Origin: Paenibacillus zeisoli
Lineage (GTDB): Bacteria > Bacillota > Bacilli > Paenibacillales > Paenibacillaceae
Assembly (NCBI RefSeq): GCF_003994465.1
Contig: NZ_RZNX01000010.1
Span: 60,582 to 124,581 of the forward strand
DNA length: 64,000 nt
Direction of reading: 5' to 3'
The position numbers and the translations under genes were made by a program. Each line of letters begins with the position of its first letter. The stretch's first letter is position 1. Shown here in pieces: positions 1 to 7,458 of the stretch. The notes under the pieces were generated by a model that made no database searches, was not told the origin of the DNA, and worked only from the letters and a program-made list of their open reading frames with translations.

Positions 1-1062
1 GTCAACAAGCAGGGGGATGGAAAGTCCTACCGGACCCGCGAAGCCAACTTCAGCGCCTGTCACCTGCAGGACTGTGGCTGCATCAGCAAGCTGAACCGTT
101 TCAGCACCGGTATGGTTCTTCAGCTTGATTTCATTCACTTCATGATCACCTCGAACAAGGACAGCCACCGGATTGCCGTCCATGAGATAGATCAGCGTCT
201 TGATGAAATTGCCCGCTTCCTGCTCTGTGAAGGTAACAAGCTCATCAATAGAGTGGACTCCGGGCGTAGCGAGCAGGTGAGGGGCAGGCAGATTCGCTCT
301 GCGGCTTATCCGGGTCCCCAGGTGCTCAGGCTGATAAGAAGTCTGATATTCCGCTTTCTCCAGATTGGCGGCATAGTCCCCTACAGGGCATACGGCGATC
401 GTATCCTCGCCGATCTCCGCTAGAGCCATGAACTCATGAGTCTCTCCCTCGCCTCCGATAGCCCCGGCATCCGCCTGAACCGACCTGAAGTCAAGCCCGC
501 ATCTTGTGAAAATACGGGTGTAGGCTGCATGCATGGACCAGTAGCTGGTATCCAGTCCGTTCCAGTCAGTATCGAAGGAATAAGCGTCCTTCATCAGAAA
601 TTCTCTTCCCCGGAGCAGACCGAAGCGAGGCCGTCGCTCATCCCGGAATTTAGTCTGGATCTGGTAGAGGGTCATCGGCAGCTGCCGGTAAGAGTTTATC
701 TCATCCTTCATCAGGGAAGTAATAACCTCTTCATGAGTAGGGCCAAGGGCGAACTCCCTGCCATGACGATCCTCCAGACGGACAAGCTCAGGTCCGTAGA
801 CCTCATATCTGCCCGATTGTCTCCACAGCTCCGCAGGCTGCATGGCAGGCATAAGCAGTTCCTGCGCATCCGTCAAATTCATTTCCTCCCGAACGATGGC
901 TGCTGCCTTCTGCAGGACACGCCATCCGAGGGGCAGGTAGGTATACACTCCTGAAGCCAACTGACGGATATATCCGCCGCGCAGCAGTAGACGGTGGCTC
1001 TGCGTCTCGGCATCCGCAGGAGCTTCTCTTAGTGTAGGTATCAGCATGCGGCTTTGTCTCAT
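1..1062 (-). CDS. proS: Prolyl-tRNA synthetase, N-terminal 354 residues (gene runs off the window)
   Basis: The minus strand is open from an ATG at 1062 to base 1 and reads as a bacterial-type class II prolyl-tRNA synthetase, which charges tRNA-Pro in the cytoplasm. The N-terminus ([15 protein letters not shown]) is followed by class II motif 1 and the motif 2 region with GPTHEEV and [17 protein letters not shown], and the last visible part enters the editing/INS domain ([10 protein letters not shown]). Family members are about 570 residues, so roughly 215 C-terminal residues lie outside the window. The start at 1062 is preferred over the overlapping out-of-frame ATG at 1066 because only this frame gives the family N-terminus. 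A T-box leader with a proline specifier sits directly upstream. Confidence 0.96.
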   Translation of the reverse strand, partial: MRQSRMLIPTLREAPADAETQSHRLLLRGGYIRQLASGVYTYLPLGWRVLQKAAAIVREEMNLTDAQELLMPAMQPAELWRQSGRYEVYGPELVRLEDRHGREFALGPTHEEVITSLMKDEINSYRQLPMTLYQIQTKFRDERRPRFGLLRGREFLMKDAYSFDTDWNGLDTSYWSMHAAYTRIFTRCGLDFRSVQADAGAIGGEGETHEFMALAEIGEDTIAVCPVGDYAANLEKAEYQTSYQPEHLGTRISRRANLPAPHLLATPGVHSIDELVTFTEQEAGNFIKTLIYLMDGNPVAVLVRGDHEVNEIKLKNHTGAETVQLADAATVLQVTGAEVGFAGPVGLSIPLLVD

Positions 1063-1094
1063 TCATCTCATCCTTTCTCGAAAGTATTCTAGGA

Positions 1095-1370
1095 ACAAAA
1101 AAGAGCGCTATTCGTCAAGGGACGAATGCGCTCGTGGTACCACCCTAATTAGATCAGCATGCTGCTAGGCTGATTCTTAGCCTGATAACGGGGTTCACCG
1201 GCAGCGGTTTGCCGCTGCAGCTTCCAAGGTAGGGAGTCCTCGAATCGTGCCGGGAAGCCTTTCAGCCCAAGGGTTTCCTCTCTATACGGCCGGTGTCCGA
1301 AGCTCATGATCTTGGTCAATGCTGATGCTATATAAGCCACTTGAAATTTTAACATTGATTAGGGTTGTAA
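1095..1370 (-). promoter_or_regulatory. T-box leader of proS (tRNA-Pro-sensing), with terminator/antiterminator
   Basis: On the minus strand the conserved T-box sequence AGGGTGGTACCACG lies at 1146-1133. It is followed by the intrinsic terminator stem GAGCGCATTCGTC/GACGAATAGCGCTC and a T run (about 1133-1097). Upstream, in the Stem I region, a CCT codon at 1233-1231 is followed by ACC; the two other T-boxes in this window have their specifier codon in the same local context (codon followed by AC). CCU is a proline codon, which fits the downstream proS. Known family behaviour: uncharged tRNA pairs with specifier and T-box bulge and prevents termination. Start of the leader is approximate. Confidence 0.9.
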
Positions 1371-1381
1371 TTACGGAGAAT

Positions 1382-1488
1382 GCTTGGACTTCCGGCCGCT
1401 GTTGTCTCCAGATTTCTTGATGTATACCGTTCTTTGCGGTTGAAATCCGGAGACAAAGGCGGTCGCGTTCGCTCCTACAGTTCCAAGC
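1382..1488 (-). repeat. Long imperfect hairpin element, copy 1
   Basis: Read on the minus strand, GCTTGGAACT near 1488 pairs with AGTCCAAGC ending at 1382. Inside it, TTTGTCTCCGGATTTC pairs with GAAATCTGGAGACAA, and CCGCC-type bases extend the stem. The loop is about 25 nt. The same layout with related sequence recurs at 7178-7292, including a compensated base-pair change. It lies between the proS leader and the CPBP protease gene, outside any credible ORF. Function unknown; it could be a dispersed non-coding repeat or a structured RNA. Confidence 0.7.
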
Positions 1489-1602
1489 TTCCCCTCCATT
1501 ACGCCTTCCTGTATGTTATTTTTTAAGTGCTTTATATTTAATATTTCCAATTAAATTACAACAAATTTGGCTCCAGGTCAATCTCTGGCTGCTGTTTCTG
1601 GA

Positions 1603-2352
1603 TTAACTGGCTAGGGCGGACTGGATAGGAACCCGTCTCAAAGTTAAGATCAACCATATGGCCTGTAGGGCTAATACTGCTATGACAACAAGAGTTCCAT
1701 ACCAGACCGAGTCACTAGGGCTCATAAATTGAATTAGATTATGTATAAAGTGGAAGGTGATTAAGGGAAGGATATTGTTATTCATGATGATTAATAAAGC
1801 CAGGACAAGTCCAACGAGCAGGGCATATACAATCTGCAGAATCGTCTCAAATAAATTTTGACCAGACAGGGCATTTAATATGTGCGTGACTCCGAACAGG
1901 ATGCTGGAAGTTACGACAGCGGTGGTGACCCCTTTGGCAAGCAGAGTCCGAAGAATTAAGCCGCGGTAGATGGTCTCCTCGACAAAACCAACCAGCAGAG
2001 TAAACCCGATAAAGTACAGCAAAGTTGAAGCTGATGTGGACTTAAAGCCATTCATGCAGTTAATGCCGAGGACCAGCACAAGCGGCAGATAATAGATCCA
2101 GTTCCGGGACGGTATGTTCCTAAGCGACTCAAAGCCTAGAGCTTTCCATTTTCCTCTTATCGTCAGATACACAATCAGCACGAGAGCGAAAGGGATGAAA
2201 GAGATAACCACAGGTGCGGTATAATCCAGCTGTTTGATTTGTGCGTAAGCCCCCGCTGCGAACATGGCAATAAGCAGAAGTGCTTCAATAATAACTACGG
2301 CCAGCACAGGCCTCCTTGCTGAAAAGCTTCTTTTATTCGGAGATGTTGTCAT
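1603..2352 (-). CDS. CPBP-family (CAAX/bacteriocin-processing type) intramembrane metalloprotease
   Basis: A 249-residue polytopic membrane protein. The hallmarks of the CPBP (Abi) family are present in order: EETIYR at residues 125-130 (glutamate pair plus arginine), FGVTH at 153-157 and HFIHN at 201-205, which supply the predicted metal ligands and general base inside the membrane. Hydrophobic segments lie at about 15-37, 46-65, 86-100, 110-125, 142-160, 168-190, 195-210 and 218-238. Substrate unknown; members process prenylated proteins, bacteriocins or sigma-factor regulators. The start at 2352 lies inside the end of the upstream padR gene (20-bp overlap), so the two are probably translated from one mRNA and the PadR protein may control the protease. 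Confidence 0.88.
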   Translation of the reverse strand: MTTSPNKRSFSARRPVLAVVIIEALLLIAMFAAGAYAQIKQLDYTAPVVISFIPFALVLIVYLTIRGKWKALGFESLRNIPSRNWIYYLPLVLVLGINCMNGFKSTSASTLLYFIGFTLLVGFVEETIYRGLILRTLLAKGVTTAVVTSSILFGVTHILNALSGQNLFETILQIVYALLVGLVLALLIIMNNNILPLITFHFIHNLIQFMSPSDSVWYGTLVVIAVLALQAIWLILTLRRVPIQSALAS

Positions 2353-2878
2353 GATTCAGATCATTCCTCTCTTTAATATCGTTAATCCATTGTTCCTTCA
2401 TGTTCAGATACCGCAGCCCATACTTAAGCATGGATACCCGGTAGTAATGATCCTCCGGATTCTCCACCTCCTGCAGCTCTTTCGATACGATGTCCTGGAC
2501 CGCCTCCAGACGTTTAAGCTGCTGATGAAGTCCTGAATGATATTCAGCAAGGCGCTCCTCCCGAGTAGCTGGATCCAGATAATCGTAGAAAAAAATTTTC
2601 AGCAGCGGTTCACCACGAAATACCTGCAGTGGCTCTGCCAGCCATAGAAGAAATTGGCGCTTGCCTTCAGGGAGCAGAGTGGCGATCTTCTTGTTCTTCG
2701 CATCTTCGGTATCGGTAATGGACACCCAGCCTTTCTCAGCCAGCCTCTTTAGGGCCGGATACAGACTTCCGAAGCTGGCTTTATAGAAGAGACCTACCGT
2801 GCTGTCGATCGTCTTCTTGATCTCGTAGCCGTTCATCGGCCGCTCAATAAGCAGTCCTAATATTACGTATTCCAGCAA
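2333..2878 (-). CDS. PadR-family transcriptional regulator
   Basis: A 181-residue protein with the PadR winged helix at residues 1-75 (LEYVILGLL, then MNGYEIK, SFGSLYPALKRLAEKGWV), followed by a helical, probably coiled-coil dimerisation region typical of PadR subfamily 2. PadR proteins are cytoplasmic repressors that respond to small molecules or stress. The start is a TTG at 2878-2876, seven bases after GAAGGG. A sigma-A-like promoter and an ATGTATC/GATACAT inverted repeat lie just upstream, which suggests autoregulation. It overlaps the CPBP protease gene by 20 bp, so both should be co-expressed. Effector is not predictable from sequence. Confidence 0.9.
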   Translation of the reverse strand: MLEYVILGLLIERPMNGYEIKKTIDSTVGLFYKASFGSLYPALKRLAEKGWVSITDTEDAKNKKIATLLPEGKRQFLLWLAEPLQVFRGEPLLKIFFYDYLDPATREERLAEYHSGLHQQLKRLEAVQDIVSKELQEVENPEDHYYRVSMLKYGLRYLNMKEQWINDIKERNDLNHDNISE

Positions 2879-2896
2879 ATGAACACCCTTCTCTCC

Positions 2897-2958
2897 ATGT
2901 ATCTACTCGATATATCTATTTGATACATTTATCATAATTGATTTCAATATTTTGTCAA
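2897..2958 (-). promoter_or_regulatory. padR promoter with PadR-type operator
   Basis: On the minus strand TTGACA (2958-2953) and TATGAT (2936-2931) are separated by 16 bases, a good sigma-A promoter. Starting next to the -10, ATGTATC (2928-2922) and GATACAT (2903-2897) form a 7-bp inverted repeat with 18 bases between the arms. PadR regulators are known to bind ATGT/ACAT dyads. The dyad would cover the transcription start, fitting repression. The assignment to this PadR is inference. Confidence 0.65.
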
Positions 2959-2961
2959 CAC

Positions 2962-2992
2962 AAAAAAGAGAGGATTGATGAACAATCCTCTC
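2962..2992 (-). terminator. Rho-independent terminator after speD
   Basis: On the minus strand GAGAGGATTG and CAATCCTCTC form a 10-bp stem with a 5-nt loop, followed by TTTTTT. It sits 23 bp past the speD stop codon. Confidence 0.9.
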
Positions 2993-3014
2993 CAGTTCAG
3001 AACACAGGCTCGTC

Positions 3015-3833
3015 TCAGAGGGAGCCGCGTTTCATATTTTTTCCATAATAGATTTCATCCATTTCGATCTTGAGCCGGTCTGTGATCGAAGCCTGCTCTT
3101 CTGGGCTGAGCTTTTCCTTCGTATAGCCGAACAGGTAGTTGTCCAAATCGAAGGCTTTGAGTTTGCACTTGGTGTGGAATATATTCTCTTGATACACGTT
3201 AACATCGATCATGTCATACAGCTTCTTATCCTTGTCGGGGATGTAATTCTGGATGGAGCTGATGTCGTGATCAATGAATAGCTTGCGTCCGTTGATATCG
3301 CGGGTGAAGCCGCGAACCCGGTAATCCATTGTCATCATATCCGGCTCAAAAGAGTGGATCAGGAAGTTAAGGGCTTTGAGCGGCGAGATCTCCCCGCACG
3401 TAGATACATCAATATCTGCGCGAAACGTACAGATGCCTTCATCTGGATGAGACTCCGGGTAAGTATGAACGGTGATATGGCTTTTGTCGAGATGCATGAC
3501 CACATGATCGGGAAGAGGTCCGGGGGTTTCATCGAAGGTCTCGGTGTTCATCTCGGCAACGGGTCCTTCGGATACGAGCATCGTCACACTGGCGCCTTGG
3601 GGAATGTAGTCCTGTTTGGCAATGTTTAATACATTAGCTCCAATGATGTCAGACACAGATTTTAATATGGCGGTAAGACGGTCAGCGTTATACTGCTCAT
3701 CCACATACTCAATGTAAGCATCGCGTTCCTCGGTGGTTTTAGTATAGCAAATATCATACATATTGAAGCTGAGCGATTTCGTCAGATTATTGAATCCATG
3801 CAGTTGTATGGCTTGCTCGGGGGTTAATTTCAT
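3015..3833 (-). CDS. speD: S-adenosylmethionine decarboxylase proenzyme, large E. coli-type
   Basis: SpeD makes decarboxylated S-adenosylmethionine, the aminopropyl donor for spermidine. The 272-residue length and the block [17 protein letters not shown] place it in the larger class (about 264 residues in E. coli), not the ~125-residue form of B. subtilis. Self-cleavage before Ser118 in KSHIT would create the pyruvoyl cofactor. [20 protein letters not shown] and [10 protein letters not shown] follow. The start at 3833 is preceded by AAGGAGACATG. No speE or other polyamine gene is adjacent; the gene appears monocistronic with its own terminator. Identification is firm; regulation is not visible. 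Confidence 0.95.
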   Translation of the reverse strand: MKLTPEQAIQLHGFNNLTKSLSFNMYDICYTKTTEERDAYIEYVDEQYNADRLTAILKSVSDIIGANVLNIAKQDYIPQGASVTMLVSEGPVAEMNTETFDETPGPLPDHVVMHLDKSHITVHTYPESHPDEGICTFRADIDVSTCGEISPLKALNFLIHSFEPDMMTMDYRVRGFTRDINGRKLFIDHDISSIQNYIPDKDKKLYDMIDVNVYQENIFHTKCKLKAFDLDNYLFGYTKEKLSPEEQASITDRLKIEMDEIYYGKNMKRGSL

Positions 3834-3974
3834 GGGTCATGTCTCCTTAAGTCACCATAATAAATAAATTATTACCTGATCTCATTTGTCCTAGTCTTTT
3901 ATTGTTTTACCCGAAAGTTACTCATCGCTAACAAGTAAGCAGGAACCGTGCGGGCTATGCTGGGACAGCAGCCC

Positions 3975-4015
3975 AAAAAAGTCTGCTGGCGGCGCCTGCA
4001 GACTGAGGTTTTTTT
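3975..4015 (-). terminator. Terminator downstream of the RluA-type synthase (bidirectional shape)
   Basis: GTCTGC (3981-3986) pairs with GCAGAC near 3998-4003, with further pairing inside. The minus strand ends in TTTTTT, and the plus strand also has a T run (4009-4015). It lies ~90 bp after the pseudouridine synthase stop. Confidence 0.75.
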
Positions 4016-4100
4016 AGAGGGAGATTTCCAGTTTTCATGCCGGGTCTGGGTCCATCCATACTTCTCGCGATGATCTCCACCATATTCTGGGCTTGTCCGG

Positions 4101-5036
4101 TTATTTGGAAGATCCCGCTCTGAACGGCTTAAGGAATACCTTGGGAATATCGGTCTCAAAGCGCATCATAGCCCCTGTTGTCGGATGCTCAAATGCGAGA
4201 ATTCGGGCATGAAGCCCCAATCTGCCGATTTCTTTGCTCTTGGAGCCGTACTTCTTGTCACCGGCCACCGGATGCCCGATATCCTGCATATGAACGCGTA
4301 TTTGATTTTTGCGTCCTGTTTCGAGATGAACCTCGAGGAGGCTGAAGAATTTATTGGACTCCATTTTTTTGTAATGAGTGACTGCATGTTGACCATCATT
4401 GGGATAAGGGCTGGAGTACATTTTGAGCGTGCTGCTTTCCTTCAGCCAAGAGGTAATCGTGCCTTCCTGTTTTTTCACTTCGCCATCTACAAGTGCAACG
4501 TAGGATCGCTCTTTAACAATATCCTGCCATGAATTTTGAAGGATTTGCTGCACTTTCTCACTCTTTGCAAAAAGCATGACACCCGAGGTGTCCCGGTCCA
4601 GCCGGTGGACAATAAAGATCCGTTGATTGGGGTTCTCGGTTCTTACATGACTCATAAGCTGGCGGTAAGCCGTGATCTCATTCTCTTGCCCTGCCGAGAC
4701 GGATAACAGTCCATGTTCCTTCTGGATCACAACGATATCCTCATCCTCAAAAAGTATCGTCATACCGATCAGCGGTGGAGCTGAGGTTACCTTCTCCTGA
4801 TGTATGGACACCAGATAGCCGGGTTCAAGCTCATAGTTGTAGGCGGTAGTCGGCTGGCTGTTCACCGTAACCTGGCCCCGAGCCAGTATAGATTTTACAG
4901 AATTTCGGCTCAGCTGGCTCAGAGTATCTAATAGAAAAGGGAGCAGCTGGGTGGACTCTTTCACCGTGTAAATCTTCGGCTTGGCCGGGCTGCTTACTTT
5001 GGTCGTGCGATTCGTGGTATAGTTCTTCTTCTTCAA
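4101..5036 (-). CDS. RluA-family RNA pseudouridine synthase
   Basis: A 311-residue enzyme that isomerises uridine to pseudouridine in rRNA or tRNA. A basic N-terminus precedes an S4-like RNA-binding region (about residues 30-85, SRNSVKSILARGQVTVN). The catalytic domain has the RluA signature HRLDRDTSG at 144-152, with Asp147 the expected catalytic residue, and the later GRKNQIRVHMQDIGHPVAGD block. It is divergently oriented to recQ and followed by its own terminator. A second paralogue is at 52824-53786. The exact target uridine cannot be told from sequence. Confidence 0.92.
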   Translation of the reverse strand: MKKKNYTTNRTTKVSSPAKPKIYTVKESTQLLPFLLDTLSQLSRNSVKSILARGQVTVNSQPTTAYNYELEPGYLVSIHQEKVTSAPPLIGMTILFEDEDIVVIQKEHGLLSVSAGQENEITAYRQLMSHVRTENPNQRIFIVHRLDRDTSGVMLFAKSEKVQQILQNSWQDIVKERSYVALVDGEVKKQEGTITSWLKESSTLKMYSSPYPNDGQHAVTHYKKMESNKFFSLLEVHLETGRKNQIRVHMQDIGHPVAGDKKYGSKSKEIGRLGLHARILAFEHPTTGAMMRFETDIPKVFLKPFRAGSSK

Positions 5037-5158
5037 TGTTCATGCCTCCTGGTAATCCGTGCTAATAGTGTCTCATATCTAGACCGATGATACCCTTATT
5101 TCGACGTCCGGGTCAATGTACTGAGCGGTTGCCCAATCGTACAAACCCCGTTACACTA

Positions 5159-5204
5159 TATGGAATGGAGCTTAAAGAAACGTCAGTTCTTGCTCCATTC
5201 CATA
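5159..5204. repeat. Perfect 13-bp inverted repeat in the recQ 5' region
   Basis: TATGGAATGGAGC at 5159-5171 is exactly inverted as GCTCCATTCCATA at 5192-5204 with a 20-nt spacer. A further partial copy (TGGAATG) follows at 5207-5213. There is no T run, so it is not a terminator. The recQ ribosome site begins 19 bp downstream. It could be an operator or a 5'-UTR hairpin. Confidence 0.8.
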
Positions 5205-5237
5205 GATGGAATGAACAAGAGTAAGGAGATTTCTTAC

Positions 5238-7109
5238 ATGAATACTGAAATTTATACTATAGAACAAGCACAGGAAGTGCTTCAGAAGTATTATGGATAT
5301 CCGGACTTCCGTGAAGGGCAGAAGAAGATCGTAGAGAGCCTCCTGCAAGGAGAGGACACGCTTGGAATTATGCCTACCGGAGGGGGTAAATCAATATGTT
5401 ACCAAATCCCCGCGCTGCTGCTGCCGGGTCTTACCCTGGTGGTGTCTCCGCTGATCTCTCTAATGAAGGATCAGGTCGATGCTCTGACCACGATGGGAAT
5501 TTCCGCCGCTTATATCAACAGTACGTTAAGTGGAAAAGAAGTAAATGATCGCATCCGTGCAGCAGGGCGGGGCGAACTCAAGCTCTTATATGTAGCTCCA
5601 GAACGCCTTGAGCTGGACTGGTTCCAGAACGAAATGGCCGACCTGTCTATTTCATGCGTCGCGGTCGATGAAGCTCACTGCGTGTCCCAATGGGGACATG
5701 ATTTCCGGACAAGCTATCTGTCGGTTGCTCCTTTTGTCTCATCTCTGCCGCATCGTCCTATTCTGGCCGCCTTTACGGCCACGGCGACTCTGGAGGTTAT
5801 GGATGATATGCTGCGGCTGCTTCGGCTCAAGGATCCCGCTGTATTCGTTACGGGTCTTGGCCGTGATAATCTGGCCATGTCCGTTCTGCGCGGGGAGAAT
5901 AAGCGCGAATATGTCATGAATTATACGGCTGCCCATTCGGCCGAGCCCGGGATTATCTATGCGGCGACCCGGAAGGAGGTCGACGATCTCTATGAGCGGC
6001 TTCGCCAAGCTGGAATTCAGGCGGGAAGATATCACGCCGGCCTGTCCGATCAGGAAAGAGCCGACAATCAGGAAGCTTTTCTATATGACGATATCCGGGT
6101 GATGGTCGCTACCAATGCGTTCGGGATGGGGATCGATAAATCCAACGTACGGTACGTAATTCACTATAATATGCCGAAAAATATGGAGGCTTATGTTCAG
6201 GAGGCAGGCCGCGCAGGGCGGGACGGCGAACCGAGTGAATGTATTCTTTTATTCAGCGCCCAGGACATCATGACCCAGAAATTTCTGATTGAGCAGAATC
6301 CCCAAGAGGGGGACCGGAAGCGTAATGACTACCGGAAGCTGCAGCAGATGATTGAATATTGCTATTCCAATCGCTGTCTCAGGTTCGCCATGCTGGAGTA
6401 TTTCGGGGAAGAGCATGATCAGAAGCCGTGCGGAATCTGCAGCTCCTGCCGGGATGAGAGGGAGCTCACCGATATGACGAGAGACGCCCAGGTGATCTTC
6501 TCGTGTATTTACCGGATGCGGGAGCGCTTTGGCGTATCGATGGTGGCCTCAGTGCTTAAAGGCTCACAGAACAAGAAAGTGCTCCAGTACGGGTTCGACA
6601 GTCTGCCTACCTATGGGATGATGCGGACAAGAACCGAGAAGGAAATTTCGGAATTGATTAACACCTTTGTTGCGGATGGTTATCTAAGCTTGTCTGAGGG
6701 CCAGTACCCCGTTGTGCGTCTCCAGCCCGTAGCTGCTGATGTTCTTAAAGGAAACCATCAGGTGATGATGCGTGCGCCGCTGCCTTCTGCTTCAACAGCA
6801 ACCTCCGGCAGCTCCCGCCGCAGAGGGCCGTCTTATGATACAAGCCCGTCGGCGGTGAATGAGACCGTGTTCGAACAGCTTCGGCTTATTCGCCGTGACC
6901 TGGCCGAACGGGAGAGAGTGCCATCCTACATTATTTTCAACGATGCCACGCTGCGCGAGATGAGTGTGGTCTGCCCGCAGTCAGAAGCGGCAATGCTGAA
7001 GATAAAAGGTGTAGGTGAATTGAAATACAAGAAATACGGCCAGCCGTTCTTGGATTTCTTCCAGAACCAGGGCGGCGTACCGGATAACGATAATGACGAT
7101 TATTTTTGA
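5238..7109 (+). CDS. recQ: ATP-dependent DNA helicase RecQ
   Basis: A 623-residue 3'-5' DNA helicase acting in recombination and replication-fork repair. Visible: helicase motif 0 region (FREGQ), Walker A MPTGGGKS at residues 45-52, DEAH box at 144-147, motif VI QEAGRAGRDG, the RQC zinc-binding cysteines (C-x16-C-x2-C-x2-C pattern around RCLRFA...KPCGICSSC), a winged-helix region and a C-terminal HRDC domain (VFEQLRLIRRDLAERERVPSYI). The ATG at 5238 is chosen because AAGGAG lies nine bases upstream; an in-frame ATG at 5160 would place translation through the inverted repeat and add residues the family lacks. The region between the RQC and HRDC is Ser-rich. Confidence 0.95.
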   Translation: MNTEIYTIEQAQEVLQKYYGYPDFREGQKKIVESLLQGEDTLGIMPTGGGKSICYQIPALLLPGLTLVVSPLISLMKDQVDALTTMGISAAYINSTLSGKEVNDRIRAAGRGELKLLYVAPERLELDWFQNEMADLSISCVAVDEAHCVSQWGHDFRTSYLSVAPFVSSLPHRPILAAFTATATLEVMDDMLRLLRLKDPAVFVTGLGRDNLAMSVLRGENKREYVMNYTAAHSAEPGIIYAATRKEVDDLYERLRQAGIQAGRYHAGLSDQERADNQEAFLYDDIRVMVATNAFGMGIDKSNVRYVIHYNMPKNMEAYVQEAGRAGRDGEPSECILLFSAQDIMTQKFLIEQNPQEGDRKRNDYRKLQQMIEYCYSNRCLRFAMLEYFGEEHDQKPCGICSSCRDERELTDMTRDAQVIFSCIYRMRERFGVSMVASVLKGSQNKKVLQYGFDSLPTYGMMRTRTEKEISELINTFVADGYLSLSEGQYPVVRLQPVAADVLKGNHQVMMRAPLPSASTATSGSSRRRGPSYDTSPSAVNETVFEQLRLIRRDLAERERVPSYIIFNDATLREMSVVCPQSEAAMLKIKGVGELKYKKYGQPFLDFFQNQGGVPDNDNDDYF

Positions 7110-7177
7110 ATAAATTGTTTGTGCAAAGCTTACGTATGTTTTGAATCAATTAGCAATGTGCTCCAGCACCAGCGGAG

Positions 7178-7292
7178 GGGGCGGAATCGTCCTGAAGAAG
7201 CGAAGCGTTCGCCTTTGCTCCCGGATTCCATCACTAAAGTGATGATAATAAGGAATCCGGAAGCAACAGCGATCGTAAGGACGATCCGCCCA
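7178..7292 (+). repeat. Long imperfect hairpin element, copy 2
   Basis: GGGGCGGAATCGTCCT at 7177-7192 pairs with AAGGACGATCCGCCC at 7277-7291. Inner arms TTTGCTCCCGGATTCC and GGAATCCGGAAGCAACAG continue the stem, and ATCACT/AGTGAT closes the tip. Compared with copy 1 at 1382-1488 the arms read TTTGTCTCCGGATTTC and GAAATCTGGAGACAACAG; the pair T-A in copy 1 is C-G here on both sides. It lies between recQ and the radical SAM gene. Function unknown. Confidence 0.75.
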
Positions 7293-7427
7293 CGGAGCGC
7301 TGCACCATGCACCCAAGGACGATCGCTCACGGAGCGCTGCATCATGCACCCAAGGACGATCCGCCCACAGAACGCTGCACCATGCGCCCAAGGACGATCC
7401 GCCCACAGAACGCTGCACCATGCGCCA
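7277..7427 (+). repeat. Tandem direct repeat, four copies of about 38 bp
   Basis: Units start at 7277, 7315, 7352 and 7390 with lengths 38, 37, 38 and 37. Each begins AAGGACGATC and contains CGCTGCACCATGC or a close variant. Units 3 and 4 are nearly identical to each other; unit 2 is the most diverged. The first unit is also the 3' arm of the long hairpin, so the array looks like amplification of that arm. There are no unique spacers and no cas genes, so this is not CRISPR. Confidence 0.9.
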
Positions 7428-7458
7428 TACTTTTTAACTCAAAAGAAGGTTGTGAACC

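Noticed and set aside
436..954. Plus-strand ORFs of 103-172 codons at the window start
   Set aside because: They are antisense shadows of proS, whose minus-strand frame has clear class II synthetase motifs.
7277..7427. The four 38-bp repeats as a CRISPR array
   Set aside because: Units are directly contiguous with no unique spacers, they diverge from each other, and no cas gene is in the window.
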